The position numbers and the translations under genes were made by a program. The notes beneath the pieces were generated by a model. It searched no databases and was not told where the DNA came from. It worked only from the letters and a program-made list of their open reading frames with translations. Below, piece by piece: positions 27,015-36,200 of a stretch of 64,000 nt of DNA (positions are counted from its first letter, which is position 1; the number at the start of each line of letters is the position of its first letter). The DNA is from Pseudomonas sp. PDNC002 (GTDB taxonomy: Bacteria; Pseudomonadota; Gammaproteobacteria; Pseudomonadales; Pseudomonadaceae), in contig NZ_CP070356.1 in NCBI RefSeq assembly GCF_016919445.1, positions 4,219,502-4,283,501 on the forward strand. The letters are read 5' to 3'.

Positions 27015-27500
27015 AGAGCATCCCCTGCTGAAAATGGGCAGCCACAGCACTTCCGGTGCTGGCTCCAGGAGCGATCCCTCGGTGCGGTGCGCGCACCGGG
27101 GCATCCGGACGCCCGGCTGTGACAAGGAATCAGCGTAGTTACGCGCTTCCGATGCGCAACCGCCCGATGGAATTATTCGCGTATTGCTATGCACTTCACG
27201 GCAACCGAGGCGCTCGCAGGAAAGCCGTGCAGCATTCGTCAGTCGTGCCGGATGCCTCTAGGCCGGGGGTTTCCAGGCGATGGCGGGTGCCTTCGGCCAT
27301 TCGCCCCGCGCATCAGGGGAGGGCGCGGGGCTCGCCCCGAAAAAGGGGACGCTTCGTCTCGCACCCGTCGCCACGGAAAAACCTCGACTAGTCTTGTGCT
27401 CAGCTTCTTCGGATCGCTCCGGGGGCCCGTGGCAGGGCTCTCGTCGTGGATGGCGATTCCCAGGGCCGGCGACCCAGGCCGGCGCATCACGAGAGTGCTC
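27015..27500. other. 486-bp non-coding gap between divergent fadL-like and pqiA genes
   Basis: No convincing gene. The sequence is GC-rich with CGGTGCG/CGCACCG hairpin potential near 27080-27101. In-frame extension of the pqiA frame to 27189 exists, but its composition and lack of membrane or zinc motifs argue against translation. Promoters for both flanking genes must lie here; no clear -35/-10 was identified. Confidence 0.5.
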
Positions 27501-28097
27501 ATGGCCTCAGCCAACGATCTGATCATCTGCGAATACTGCGATGCGGTGTACCACCGCCAGCCGTTACAGCGCCACCAGCGCGCCCTTTGCGTCCGCTGCG
27601 GTGGGGTGCTGCATCGGCACAATACGCTGTCGCCGCAGCAGCGCCTCGCGCTCGCGCTGACCGGCGCGGTGCTGCTGGCGTTCGCCAACAGCTATCCGGT
27701 AATGACCATCAGCATGCAGGGGCTGAGCAACTCGGCGACCTTGTGGGACGCGGTGATGATCCTCAGCAACGGCCCCATTACCTTCATCGCCCTGGTCACC
27801 GCGCTGGCCATCATCTTTGCGCCGGCCTTCCAGGTGGCGTTGCTGGTCTGGGTACTGCTCTTCGCCCTGGGCGGGCGCCGGGCGCCGGCGTTCGCCCTGT
27901 GCATGCGCTGCCTGGAGAGCCTGCGGCCCTGGAGCATGCTGGAAGTCTGTCTGCTGGGGACGCTGGTCGCGGTGATCAAGCTGGCCGGGCTGCTCGACGT
28001 GATCCCCGGCATCGGGCTGGTCGCCATGGCGGCGCTCAGCGTGCTGATCATCTACATCGCCGGCAAGGATATTCGCGACTTGTGGGAGCGCGTATGA
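27501..28097 (+). CDS. pqiA: Paraquat-inducible protein A, first half-type
   Basis: 198 residues from MASANDLIICEYCDAVYHRQ. Two CxxC motifs at the N-terminus (CEYC, CVRC) form a zinc ribbon, followed by the PqiA membrane domain of about four helices (LALALTGAVLLAFANSYPVMTI, FQVALLVWVLLFALGG, SMLEVCLLGTLVAVIKLAGLLDV). E. coli PqiA is about 417 residues with two such modules; here the modules are separate genes. Stop overlaps the next start (ATGA at 28094). Confidence 0.88.
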   Translation: MASANDLIICEYCDAVYHRQPLQRHQRALCVRCGGVLHRHNTLSPQQRLALALTGAVLLAFANSYPVMTISMQGLSNSATLWDAVMILSNGPITFIALVTALAIIFAPAFQVALLVWVLLFALGGRRAPAFALCMRCLESLRPWSMLEVCLLGTLVAVIKLAGLLDVIPGIGLVAMAALSVLIIYIAGKDIRDLWERV

Positions 28098-28729
28098 GCG
28101 CGCCGCCGCTGGCCAGCGAGCTGCACCTGTGCCTCTGCCACGGCTGCGGCAGTGCCTGCGACACCCGACGCAACGCCCACCGCTGCGAACGCTGTGGCGC
28201 GCCGCTGCATCGACGCAAGGCGGATGCCATCACCCGCGGCTGGGCCTACCTGGTGGCGGCGCTGATCTTCTATGTCCCCGCCAACCTGCTGCCGGTGATG
28301 CACACCGAGATGCTCGGGCAGGGCATCGACAGCACCATCGGCGGCGGCGTGCTGGAGTTCTGGGAGAGCGGCGCCTGGGATATCGCCCTGATCATCTTCA
28401 TCGCCAGCATCGGCGTGCCGGCGATCAAGTTTTTCTCCCTGGCCCTGCTGCTCTGGACTGCCCAACGGCGCAGCACCTGGGCGCGCAGGCAGCGCTCGCA
28501 GCTCTATCGTTTCGTCGAGCTGATCGGCTATTGGTCGATGCTCGACGTCATGGTCGTGGCCCTGGTCGCCGCGCTGGTGCAGATGCGCGAACTGGGCACC
28601 ATCGAGCCGCGTGCCGGCATCCTGTTTTTCGGCATGGTGGTGGTACTCACCATGCTGTCCGCCATGAGTTTCGATCCACGACATATCTGGGACGACGGAG
28701 ATCCTATCGATGGAGCAGGACACCCCTAA
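28094..28729 (+). CDS. Paraquat-inducible protein A, second half-type
   Basis: 211 residues. Zinc-ribbon cysteines CLCHGCG and CERCGA, then the second PqiA membrane domain (ITRGWAYLVAALIFYVPANLLPVM, FWESGAWDIALIIFIASIGVPAIKFFSL, YWSMLDVMVVALVAALVQM). Together with the upstream gene it equals a full-length PqiA. Overlaps pqiA by 4 bases and the pqiB gene by 20, so strongly coupled. Confidence 0.88.
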   Translation: MSAPPLASELHLCLCHGCGSACDTRRNAHRCERCGAPLHRRKADAITRGWAYLVAALIFYVPANLLPVMHTEMLGQGIDSTIGGGVLEFWESGAWDIALIIFIASIGVPAIKFFSLALLLWTAQRRSTWARRQRSQLYRFVELIGYWSMLDVMVVALVAALVQMRELGTIEPRAGILFFGMVVVLTMLSAMSFDPRHIWDDGDPIDGAGHP

Positions 28730-30350
28730 GCACGCCGCGCCCGGACAGCCGCAGGTGCGCACGCGGCGCTGGAACGTATCGCTGGTCTGGGTCGTGCCGA
28801 TCGTGGCGCTGCTGGTCGGCGCCTCGCTGATCGTGCGCAACTGGATGGAACAGGGGCCGACCATCGAGATTTCCTTCAGGACGGGGGAAGGGCTGGTCGC
28901 GCACAAGACGCAGGTGAAATACCGCAGCGTGGTGATCGGCGAAGTGGAGGCGGTCGAGCTGGCCAAGGACAAGAACAGTGTCACGGCCAGCGTCAAGCTC
29001 AACAAGGAGGCCGAGTCCTTCGCCACCAAGGATGCCAAGTTCTGGGTGGTGCGTCCGCGCATCGGTGCCGGCGGCGTGACCGGCGTGGACACCTTGCTGT
29101 CGGGCAACTTCATCGGTGCGGACACCGGGGAGTCGACCTCGCCGCAGAAGCGCTTCACCGGCCTGGAGGCGCCGCCGCCGATTACCTACGGCGAGAAGGG
29201 CAAGAGCTTCCAGCTGCGCGCCGATGACCTGGGCTCGCTGGATATCGGCTCGCCCATCTATTACCGCAAGATCCCGGTGGGGCAGGTGACCTCCTATGCC
29301 TTGCGCAGCGACGGCAAGGGCGTGGACCTGGGCATCTTCATCGAGGCGCCCAACGACGCCTTCGTGACGCAGAACAGCCGCTTCTGGAATGCCAGCGGCG
29401 TCGACGTCGACGTGGGCGCCAATGGCCTCAAGGTCAACACCGAATCGCTCTCGGCGCTGCTGGTCGGTGGGCTCGCCTTTGGCTCTCCGGAGGGTAGCGC
29501 CGAGGCCGCTGCCGCCAACGACAACCAGACCTTCGAGCTGTATGCCGATCACGAGACCGCCCTGGCGCCGCCGGCCGGGCTGGCGCAGTACCTGCGGCTG
29601 CGCTTCGACCAGTCGATGCGCGGCTTGAGCGTCGGGGCGCCGGTGGAATTCATGGGCGTCGAGTTCGGCAAGGTCACGGGCATCCAGCTGGACTATGACG
29701 AGAAAATGCAGATTTTCCCGGTGGTCGTCGACGCCGTGATCTACCCCCAACGGCTCGGGCCGGTGCACCAGAAGATGCTCAAGGTCTTCGACAGCAGCGT
29801 CGGCGACGAGGCCGGTGTCAGCCGTGTGATCGGCAGCTTCGTCGAGCATGGCATGCGCGCGCAGGCACGCAGCGGCAACCTGCTCACCGGCCAGTTGTAT
29901 ATCTCGCTGGACTTCTACCCCGACGCCAAGCCGGTAGCCTTCGACCCGACGGCGCGGCCCATGAGGATCCCGACCGTGCCCAGCAGCCTGGAGAAACTCC
30001 AGGAACAACTGCAGGCGGTGGTCGAACGCATCCGCAAGCTGCCGCTGGAGCGCATCGCCAACAATCTCGACGGCAATCTGCGCGAGCTGCAGAGCAGCCT
30101 CAAACAGTTCAATACGCAGACGCTGCCCGCCGTGACCAACACCCTGGCCGAGGTGCGCACGACCCTGGCCACGGCCAATTCGGCCCTGGGCGAGAACTCG
30201 CCGCAGCGGGAGAAACTCGGCGATACGCTGGATGAACTGGACCGGATGTCACGCTCGCTGCGCGACCTGTCCGACTACCTCGGCCGTCATCCGGAGTCGC
30301 TGATCCGCGGGCGCCCGAAGAACGCCGACGCCGACAACCTGCAGCCCTGA
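28710..30350 (+). CDS. pqiB: MCE-domain lipid-transport protein PqiB
   Basis: 546 residues. One N-terminal membrane anchor (VSLVWVVPIVALLVGASLIV) and three MCE domains: about 40-150 (GPTIEISFRTGEGLVAHKTQVKYRSVVIGEV), 155-270 and 280-400 (RLRFDQSMRGLSVGAPVEFMGVEFGKVTGI), then a C-terminal helical needle region (LQEQLQAVVERIRKLPLERIANNLDGNLRELQSSLKQF). In E. coli PqiB forms a hexameric tube bridging the envelope to move lipids. Confidence 0.92.
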   Translation: MEQDTPKHAAPGQPQVRTRRWNVSLVWVVPIVALLVGASLIVRNWMEQGPTIEISFRTGEGLVAHKTQVKYRSVVIGEVEAVELAKDKNSVTASVKLNKEAESFATKDAKFWVVRPRIGAGGVTGVDTLLSGNFIGADTGESTSPQKRFTGLEAPPPITYGEKGKSFQLRADDLGSLDIGSPIYYRKIPVGQVTSYALRSDGKGVDLGIFIEAPNDAFVTQNSRFWNASGVDVDVGANGLKVNTESLSALLVGGLAFGSPEGSAEAAAANDNQTFELYADHETALAPPAGLAQYLRLRFDQSMRGLSVGAPVEFMGVEFGKVTGIQLDYDEKMQIFPVVVDAVIYPQRLGPVHQKMLKVFDSSVGDEAGVSRVIGSFVEHGMRAQARSGNLLTGQLYISLDFYPDAKPVAFDPTARPMRIPTVPSSLEKLQEQLQAVVERIRKLPLERIANNLDGNLRELQSSLKQFNTQTLPAVTNTLAEVRTTLATANSALGENSPQREKLGDTLDELDRMSRSLRDLSDYLGRHPESLIRGRPKNADADNLQP

Positions 30351-30374
30351 TTCGTGTTCAAGGAGAGATTTCAG

Positions 30375-30908
30375 ATGCCAAAGCTGCCCATGCTGCTCCT
30401 GGCCGGACTGTTCCCCGTGCTGTGGGGCTGCAGTAGCGCGCCCATCCACTACCACACGCTGGTTCCCGCGCAGCCGGCCAGCCCGGCCAGCGGGCAGGTG
30501 CGCGTGGAACGGGTGTCCATGCCGCCGCAGGTCGATCGCTCGCAGATCGTCGTGCGCCAGGGCGGTAGCGGGCTGTCGATCCTGGAGACGGAATGGTGGG
30601 GCGCCAACCTGGTGGACGAGTTCCGCAACGCGCTGCAGGACCAGCTCGGTGCGCCGGGTTCCGGCGCCTCGCTGCTGCGGGTGGACGTACAGCGCTTCGA
30701 TTCGGTGCCCGGTCAATACGCGCTGCTCGATGCGCGCTGGCGGTTGCAGCCTCCCGGCGCGCAAAAGGCGCTGACCTGCCGCAGCAGTGTGCAGACGTCG
30801 GCCAACGACAGCGTCGAGGGGCTGGTGGTCGCGCACCAGAGCAACCTGCACAAACTGGCCGCTCTGGTGGCGCAGGCCAACGCCGGTGGTGCTACGCGCT
30901 GTCCGTGA
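30375..30908 (+). CDS. pqiC: Outer-membrane lipoprotein PqiC
   Basis: 177 residues from MPKLPMLLLAGLFPVLWGCSS (AGGAGAG upstream). Lipobox LWG-C. The body (YHTLVPAQPASPASGQVRVERVSMPPQVDRSQIVVRQGGSGLSILETEWWGANLVDEFRNALQDQL) matches the ABC-type transport auxiliary lipoprotein domain (DUF330). It anchors PqiB at the outer membrane. Last gene of the pqi operon, 24 bp after pqiB. Confidence 0.92.
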   Translation: MPKLPMLLLAGLFPVLWGCSSAPIHYHTLVPAQPASPASGQVRVERVSMPPQVDRSQIVVRQGGSGLSILETEWWGANLVDEFRNALQDQLGAPGSGASLLRVDVQRFDSVPGQYALLDARWRLQPPGAQKALTCRSSVQTSANDSVEGLVVAHQSNLHKLAALVAQANAGGATRCP

Positions 30909-30921
30909 GGGGCATCGGCGC

Positions 30922-31872
30922 TCAACTGGTGGGCGCCGCGTCATGCACGGCGGCAGTCCGCTGCCGTTCCTTGCCCGTCTCGCCATGGCTGGCCGGCGCA
31001 CGCTCGTGCGCGGGCCCGGCGCCGGCGTAGACCACGCCCGGCTGTGCGCCCAGGGCAACGGCGACGGCAGCGGCCGGATTCATGCTGTCGACCATGGAGC
31101 TGGGGATCAGAATGGTGGTTCCGCGCTCCTTGGTGGTCTCGTAGATGATGTTCATTGCCCGAAGCTGCAATGCCGTGGGCATATCCGCGTAGACCTTGGC
31201 TGCTTCGACGAAACGCCCGGCGATCTCCGCCTCGGCCGAACCGAGGATGATGCGTGCCTGCTTTTCGCGCTCGGCTTGCGCCTGGCGTGACATGGCATCC
31301 TGCAATGCCACCGGGATGGCCACGTCGCGGATTTCCACGGAGCCCACGGTAATGCCCCATTCCATGGTCTTCTCGCCGATTTCGCGACACAGCTGCTGAT
31401 CGGAGCTGCGCCGGTCCGACAACAACGCCGCCAGCATCGATGAGCCGATCATCTCGCGCAGGGACGTCTGCGCCACACGGTCGATGGCCTGGCGGTAGTC
31501 GGTGATCGCCAGCGCCGCTTTGCGCGCGTCGTGGACGTGCCAGAAGATGATGGCGTCGACGTTCACCGGCACGGTGTCGCGGGTCAGCGCCTGTTCGGCA
31601 TTGAATGCCGTGGTCTGGATGCGTTCGTCGATTACCGCGACAACGCTGTCCAGCACCGGAACGATCAGGAACAGTCCGGGGCCGCGCACGCCCTGCAGGT
31701 TGCCCGCGCGCAGCACGACGAATTTCTGCCAGGTGTTGGCCATCTTGAGGGACTGCGAGACCACCAGCGCGCACACCAGCACGACGATGCCGGCGGGTAA
31801 GTGACCCATGTAGAGGAGGGCGGCGCCGAGGGCGGCCAGGACCGTGACGATGAACAGGGTGATGGGGTTCAT
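30922..31872 (-). CDS. Slipin (SPFH/stomatin-family membrane protein)
   Basis: 316 residues from MNPITLFIVTVLAALGAALLYMG (GGAGGAAATC upstream). One hydrophobic hairpin at the start, then the SPFH domain (VLRAGNLQGVRGPGLFLIVPVLDSVVAVIDERIQTT, RDTVPVNVDAIIFWHVHDARKAALAITDYRQAIDRVAQTSLREMIG) and a coiled region AMSRQAQAEREKQARIILGSAEAEIA. A membrane-scaffold protein. No NfeD-like protease gene is adjacent. Convergent with pqiC. Confidence 0.9.
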   Translation of the reverse strand: MNPITLFIVTVLAALGAALLYMGHLPAGIVVLVCALVVSQSLKMANTWQKFVVLRAGNLQGVRGPGLFLIVPVLDSVVAVIDERIQTTAFNAEQALTRDTVPVNVDAIIFWHVHDARKAALAITDYRQAIDRVAQTSLREMIGSSMLAALLSDRRSSDQQLCREIGEKTMEWGITVGSVEIRDVAIPVALQDAMSRQAQAEREKQARIILGSAEAEIAGRFVEAAKVYADMPTALQLRAMNIIYETTKERGTTILIPSSMVDSMNPAAAVAVALGAQPGVVYAGAGPAHERAPASHGETGKERQRTAAVHDAAPTS

Positions 31873-32029
31873 GATTTCCTCCCAGGCACAGACGTGTCGG
31901 TACATCCAGGTGCATATCCCAGGTTCCTCCCGTGGCGGCCATCCGTCTGTGCGCTGCACCACGGCGGAACACCAGCGCGCTGTCGCCGCTCGCGATGGTC
32001 GAACGTGGTGTCCCCGGTTTGGAGCGACG

Positions 32030-32425
32030 CTATGGGCCGCCGTCCTGTGGCCCCCGTTCCATCACGGCACGCAAGGTGGCTTCGAGTGTCTTGAGGTCCC
32101 ACGGCTTGGCCAGGAACGTGGCATTCCCGGGGAGTTCCTCCCGGCCCGTCCTGTCGAAGCCCGAGGTAATCACGACGGGCGTGGTGGGCGATTGCTGGAG
32201 GGAAAACTCGGCCACGTCGTAGCCGTTCAACAGGCCGATCATGTGAACGTCGGTGATGATGAGATCGACACTCGCGCCTTGTCGCTTCAGGTACTCGATC
32301 CCGTCCTCGGCGCTGGCGAAGTCGGTGACTTGCGCGTCCAGGAGGTCGTTCAGCGTCTGCACCATCAGGATGCGGACGGTCAACTCGTCTTCCAGCAGCA
32401 GAACATGCGGTGAGATTGCGCTCAT
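32030..32425 (-). CDS. Stand-alone receiver-domain protein
   Basis: 131 residues from MSAISPHVLLLEDE; a further ATG at 32458 is possible. CheY-like receiver: acidic pair in LLLEDE, phospho-acceptor in DLIITDVHM, Thr/Ser in VVITSG, Lys in FLAKPW. No output domain. The partner kinase is not nearby. Its place between slipin and glucan-synthase genes gives no clear role. Confidence 0.8.
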   Translation of the reverse strand: MSAISPHVLLLEDELTVRILMVQTLNDLLDAQVTDFASAEDGIEYLKRQGASVDLIITDVHMIGLLNGYDVAEFSLQQSPTTPVVITSGFDRTGREELPGNATFLAKPWDLKTLEATLRAVMERGPQDGGP

Positions 32426-32520
32426 ATGGTTGTCATCCAGGCCTCGCGACCCTTGCATGAAGAACCCCATGTGGCAGGGAACTTCGACTACGTGCTCCGT
32501 TGGCGGCGCACACCCTGTGT

Positions 32521-32826
32521 TCAGCGCTTGTCGGTGGTGTCCGTCGGCAGGCCCGGCGCCGGGTCCTCCTGGCGGGCCGAGGTGGCGGCGGTCTCCTTGG
32601 GCAACGTGGCTTCGATCTGCTGCGGCGCTTCCACACCCAGCTCCTCCAGCCTGGGCAGCAACTCGGTGCAGAACTGCTGCAGTTGGGCTTCCGACAGCGC
32701 GGCGAAGCCGTGGGCCAGGATGTACCGGGCAATCACATCCTGAGGGCTGTCCGGCGTGAACGCCGCCGTGGCGATCAGAATGCGCAGGTCATCGTGGAAG
32801 CGTGCATTGACGTCGTTCGTTTCCAT
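32521..32826 (-). CDS. Conserved-looking hypothetical protein
   Basis: 101 residues from METNDVNARFHDDLRILIATAAF, preceded by GAGGTGA. Predicted helical first 70 residues (DVIARYILAHGFAALSEAQLQQFCTELLPRLEELGV) and a low-complexity Pro/Thr-rich tail. No family recognised. It is divergent from the glucan synthase gene. Confidence 0.6.
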   Translation of the reverse strand: METNDVNARFHDDLRILIATAAFTPDSPQDVIARYILAHGFAALSEAQLQQFCTELLPRLEELGVEAPQQIEATLPKETAATSARQEDPAPGLPTDTTDKR

Positions 32827-33234
32827 GACATTCACCTCGCCAGCGGGCTGGCGTCTTGTCGCTGAGGATTGCCCGGGCACGGCGGCTCTCGGGGCATGAA
32901 GGAGCGGTTGGAGCGTGGAACGGAGACAGCGTTATCCGTGGAGGGGAGGGATCGGGACAGGCCCTTGATTAAACGACCTGCGGGCAAGCGGAATAGTGCG
33001 ATAAGAATGATGGAGGGCCGCACGGCCGATTGCGTCGGCCTTGCGTGCGGAACCGCACCGACGCCGTGGCGCCGGTCTGCGAGCCTGGGAACAGGCATGG
33101 CATACGTTTGCCATGACAACGTCTGCACCCGACGGAAAACGAACCGCCGCAAGGTTCGAACCCTGTCGGAGCGCGTCACCCTGGCGTCTGCATCTGATGG
33201 GCCCAGGCTTTCGCTGTACCTCTGGAGCACCGCC
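32827..33234. other. Leader/promoter region of the glucan synthase gene
   Basis: About 400 bp without a supported gene. The glucan-synthase frame remains open upstream to 32869, but those codons lack the family's sequence and the ribosome site GGAG is near 33224. No clear promoter elements were identified. Confidence 0.4.
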
Positions 33235-36200
33235 ATGATGTCGCTCCATTTCCGGCCCTGGCGCCGCGGCCGCTCGAATCCCCCCTGGGACAGCCTGGTG
33301 CCGGTTCGCGAAGAACTCTTCGGCATCGAACGACTCGAGCAACATGCGCAGAGCCTGGCGCTTGCGCAGCAGGTGACGGACACGCCAAGGCGCGTGCTGC
33401 CACTGCACGTACGCCTGAACGACAACGCCGCAGTCCTGCTGGCCGCCTACCGGGCCAGCGCCGCCGAGCTGGAACGGGGCAACGGTGTGGTCCCGGCCGC
33501 CGAGTGGCTGCTGGACAACTATCACATCGTCGAGGAACAGATCCGCGAGGTGCGCGACGACCTGCCGCCGGGCTACTACCGACAGTTGCCGAAACTGGCC
33601 GATGGACCGTTCGCCGGCTACCCACGGGTCTTCGGGCTGGCCTGGGCGTTCGTCGCGCATACCGACAGCCACCTCGACGTGGAACTGCTCCAGCGCTTCA
33701 TCCACGCCTACCAACGGGTCCAGCCGCTGACCATCGGCGAGCTGTGGGCGGTGGCGATCACCCTGCGGATCGTCCTGATCGAGAACCTGCGCCGTCTTGC
33801 CGAGCAGATCGGCGCCGGGCGCGTGGCTCGCGCCGATGCCGACGCCCTGGCGGAGCGCCTGCTCGCGCCGGGGCACGCGCGCTCGGCGCTGGAGGCGGAC
33901 ATCGCCGCCCGCTCGAGCGGGCCGCTTTCCGAGGTATTCTCGGCACAACTGGCCAAGCGCCTGCGCGACCAGGACCCACGCACGACGCCGACGCTTGGCT
34001 GGCTCGAAGAACGCCTGCACGAGCAGGGCATCAGCGTCGAGGCCGCCGTGCAGCACGCGCAGCAGCGCCTGGGCGCTTCCAACGTGACCGTGCGCAATGT
34101 GATCACCAGCATGCGCCTGATCTCCGATATCGACTGGGCGCAGTTGTTCGAGAACGTCAGCCTGGTCGACGCCCGGCTGCGCGATGGCAGTGATTTCGCA
34201 GCCATGGACTTCCCCACCCGCAACCTCTATCGCAGCGCCATCGAACTGTTGGCGCGAGGCTCGCACCTGAACGAGCTGCAGGTTGTCGATCTGGCGCTGC
34301 AAGCCTGCCGTCGCGCGGCCGATGAGCCTCGAAGCGACGCGGACACACGCCGCGACAGCGACCCCGGCTACCACCTGATCGCCGAAGGACGCCCGGCCCT
34401 GGAGCGCGCCATCGGCTTCAGCGCGCCGTTGCACCTGCGTCTGAACCGCTACGGCGTGCGCCTGGGAATGGGCGGCTACGTCGGTGCCATCGGCCTGCTC
34501 AGCGTGGTGCTGCTGGGGCTGGCGTTCCATTGGCTGAAACAGCCCGCGCCGGCCTGGGGCTGGATACTGGCCTTCCTCCTGTGCCTGTGCATTCCGGTGA
34601 CCGAAGTGGCCACGGCGCTGATCAATCGCCTGGTGACCTGGAGTTTCGGCGCGATCACGCTGCCCGCGCTGGAGCTGCTGGCCGGCGTGCCGCAGGCGCT
34701 GCGCACGGTGGTGGCGGTGCCGACGCTGCTGACCACCGAGGCGGACCTGCTGGAGCAGATCGAGCGGCTGGAAGTCCACCACCTCGCCGGCATCGGCGGG
34801 GACCTGGCGTTCGTGCTGGTCCTGGATGGCGTTGACGCACCACAGGAGGTGCTGGACAGCGATGCCGCGCTGCTTGGCGCCGCGGCACTGGCCATCGAGC
34901 GGCTGAACCAGCGCTACGGGCCTGGCCCCGGCGGCCAGCGCTTCTTCCTGCTGTTCCGCCAACGGCGCTACAACCCGGCTGAAGGCTGCTGGATGGGATG
35001 GGAGCGCAAGCGCGGCAAGCTGCACGAGCTGAACCGGCTGCTGCGGGGCGCCACCGACACCAGTTTCGTGGCGGTTGCCGGCGAAGCGCCGCGCGTACCG
35101 AGCGACGTGCGCCTGGTCATCACCCTCGACGCCGATACCCGCCTTCCGCGCGAAGCGGCGCTGCGCTTGATCGGCAAGATGGCGCACCCGCTCAACCAGC
35201 CGCGCTTCGACGCCGAGCAGCAGCGCGTGATCGACGGCCATGCGGTGTTGCAGCCGCGGGTGACGCCCGCGCTGCCGATGGGCGGGGAGGGCTCGCTGTA
35301 CCAGCGCGCATTCTCCGGCCCGGCGGGTATGGACCCCTACGCGGCGGCGGTGTCGGACGTCTACCAGGACCTGTTCGGCGAAGGCTCCTTCACCGGCAAG
35401 GGCATCTACGATGTGGATGCATTCGAACGCGCGCTGGCGGGGCGGGTGGCGGACAACCAGTTGCTCAGCCACGACTTGTTCGAAGGCATCTTCGCCCGCG
35501 CCGGGCTGGCGTCCGATGTCGAGGTGGTGGAGGAATCACCCACTCGCTTCGATGTCGCGACCCGTCGCATGCATCGCTGGACGCGCGGCGATTGGCAGTT
35601 GCTGCCGTGGATGCTCGGCCACTGGCACGGGCCGCGGGCGATGCCGGTGATCGGCCGCTGCAAGCTGTTCGACAACCTGCGCCGCTCGCTGGTCGCGCCG
35701 TTCGCCCTGGCGGCCTTGCTGCTCTGCTGGTGGCTGCCCTTGCCCCAGGCGTTGCTGGCCACCTGCCTGGTGTTGCTTACCCAAGTGGTCCCGCCGCTGC
35801 TGCCGATCTACTGCGCCTTGCTCCCGGCGCGCCCCGGCGTACGCCTGCGCAGCCACTTCGCCATGCTGGGTGTCGACTTCAAGCTCACCACGATACAGAT
35901 CCTGCTGTCGCTGGCATTCCTCCCGCACCAGGCGTGGAGCATGGTCGATGCCATCCTGCGGACGCTTTGGCGGATGTACGTCAGTCGCCGCAACCTGCTG
36001 GAGTGGACTACCGCCGCGCAGTCCGCGCGCAAGCCGCGCCCAGGTTGGCTGGGCAGCTACCGGCAGATGACCGGCGGAACGGCACTTGCCGCCGTAGCCG
36101 CCGTGGCAGGGCTGGCCCTGCAGCCGGCGAACTGGCCGCTGATCCTGCCATTGACGCTGCTCTGGCTGAGCGCGCCGCTCCTGGCCTTCTACAGCAGCAA

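Noticed and set aside
32932..35472. 846-codon minus-strand frame opposite the glucan synthase 5' part
   Set aside because: Composition (Arg, Gln, His-rich) and lack of motifs mark it as a shadow; the plus strand has clear catalytic motifs.
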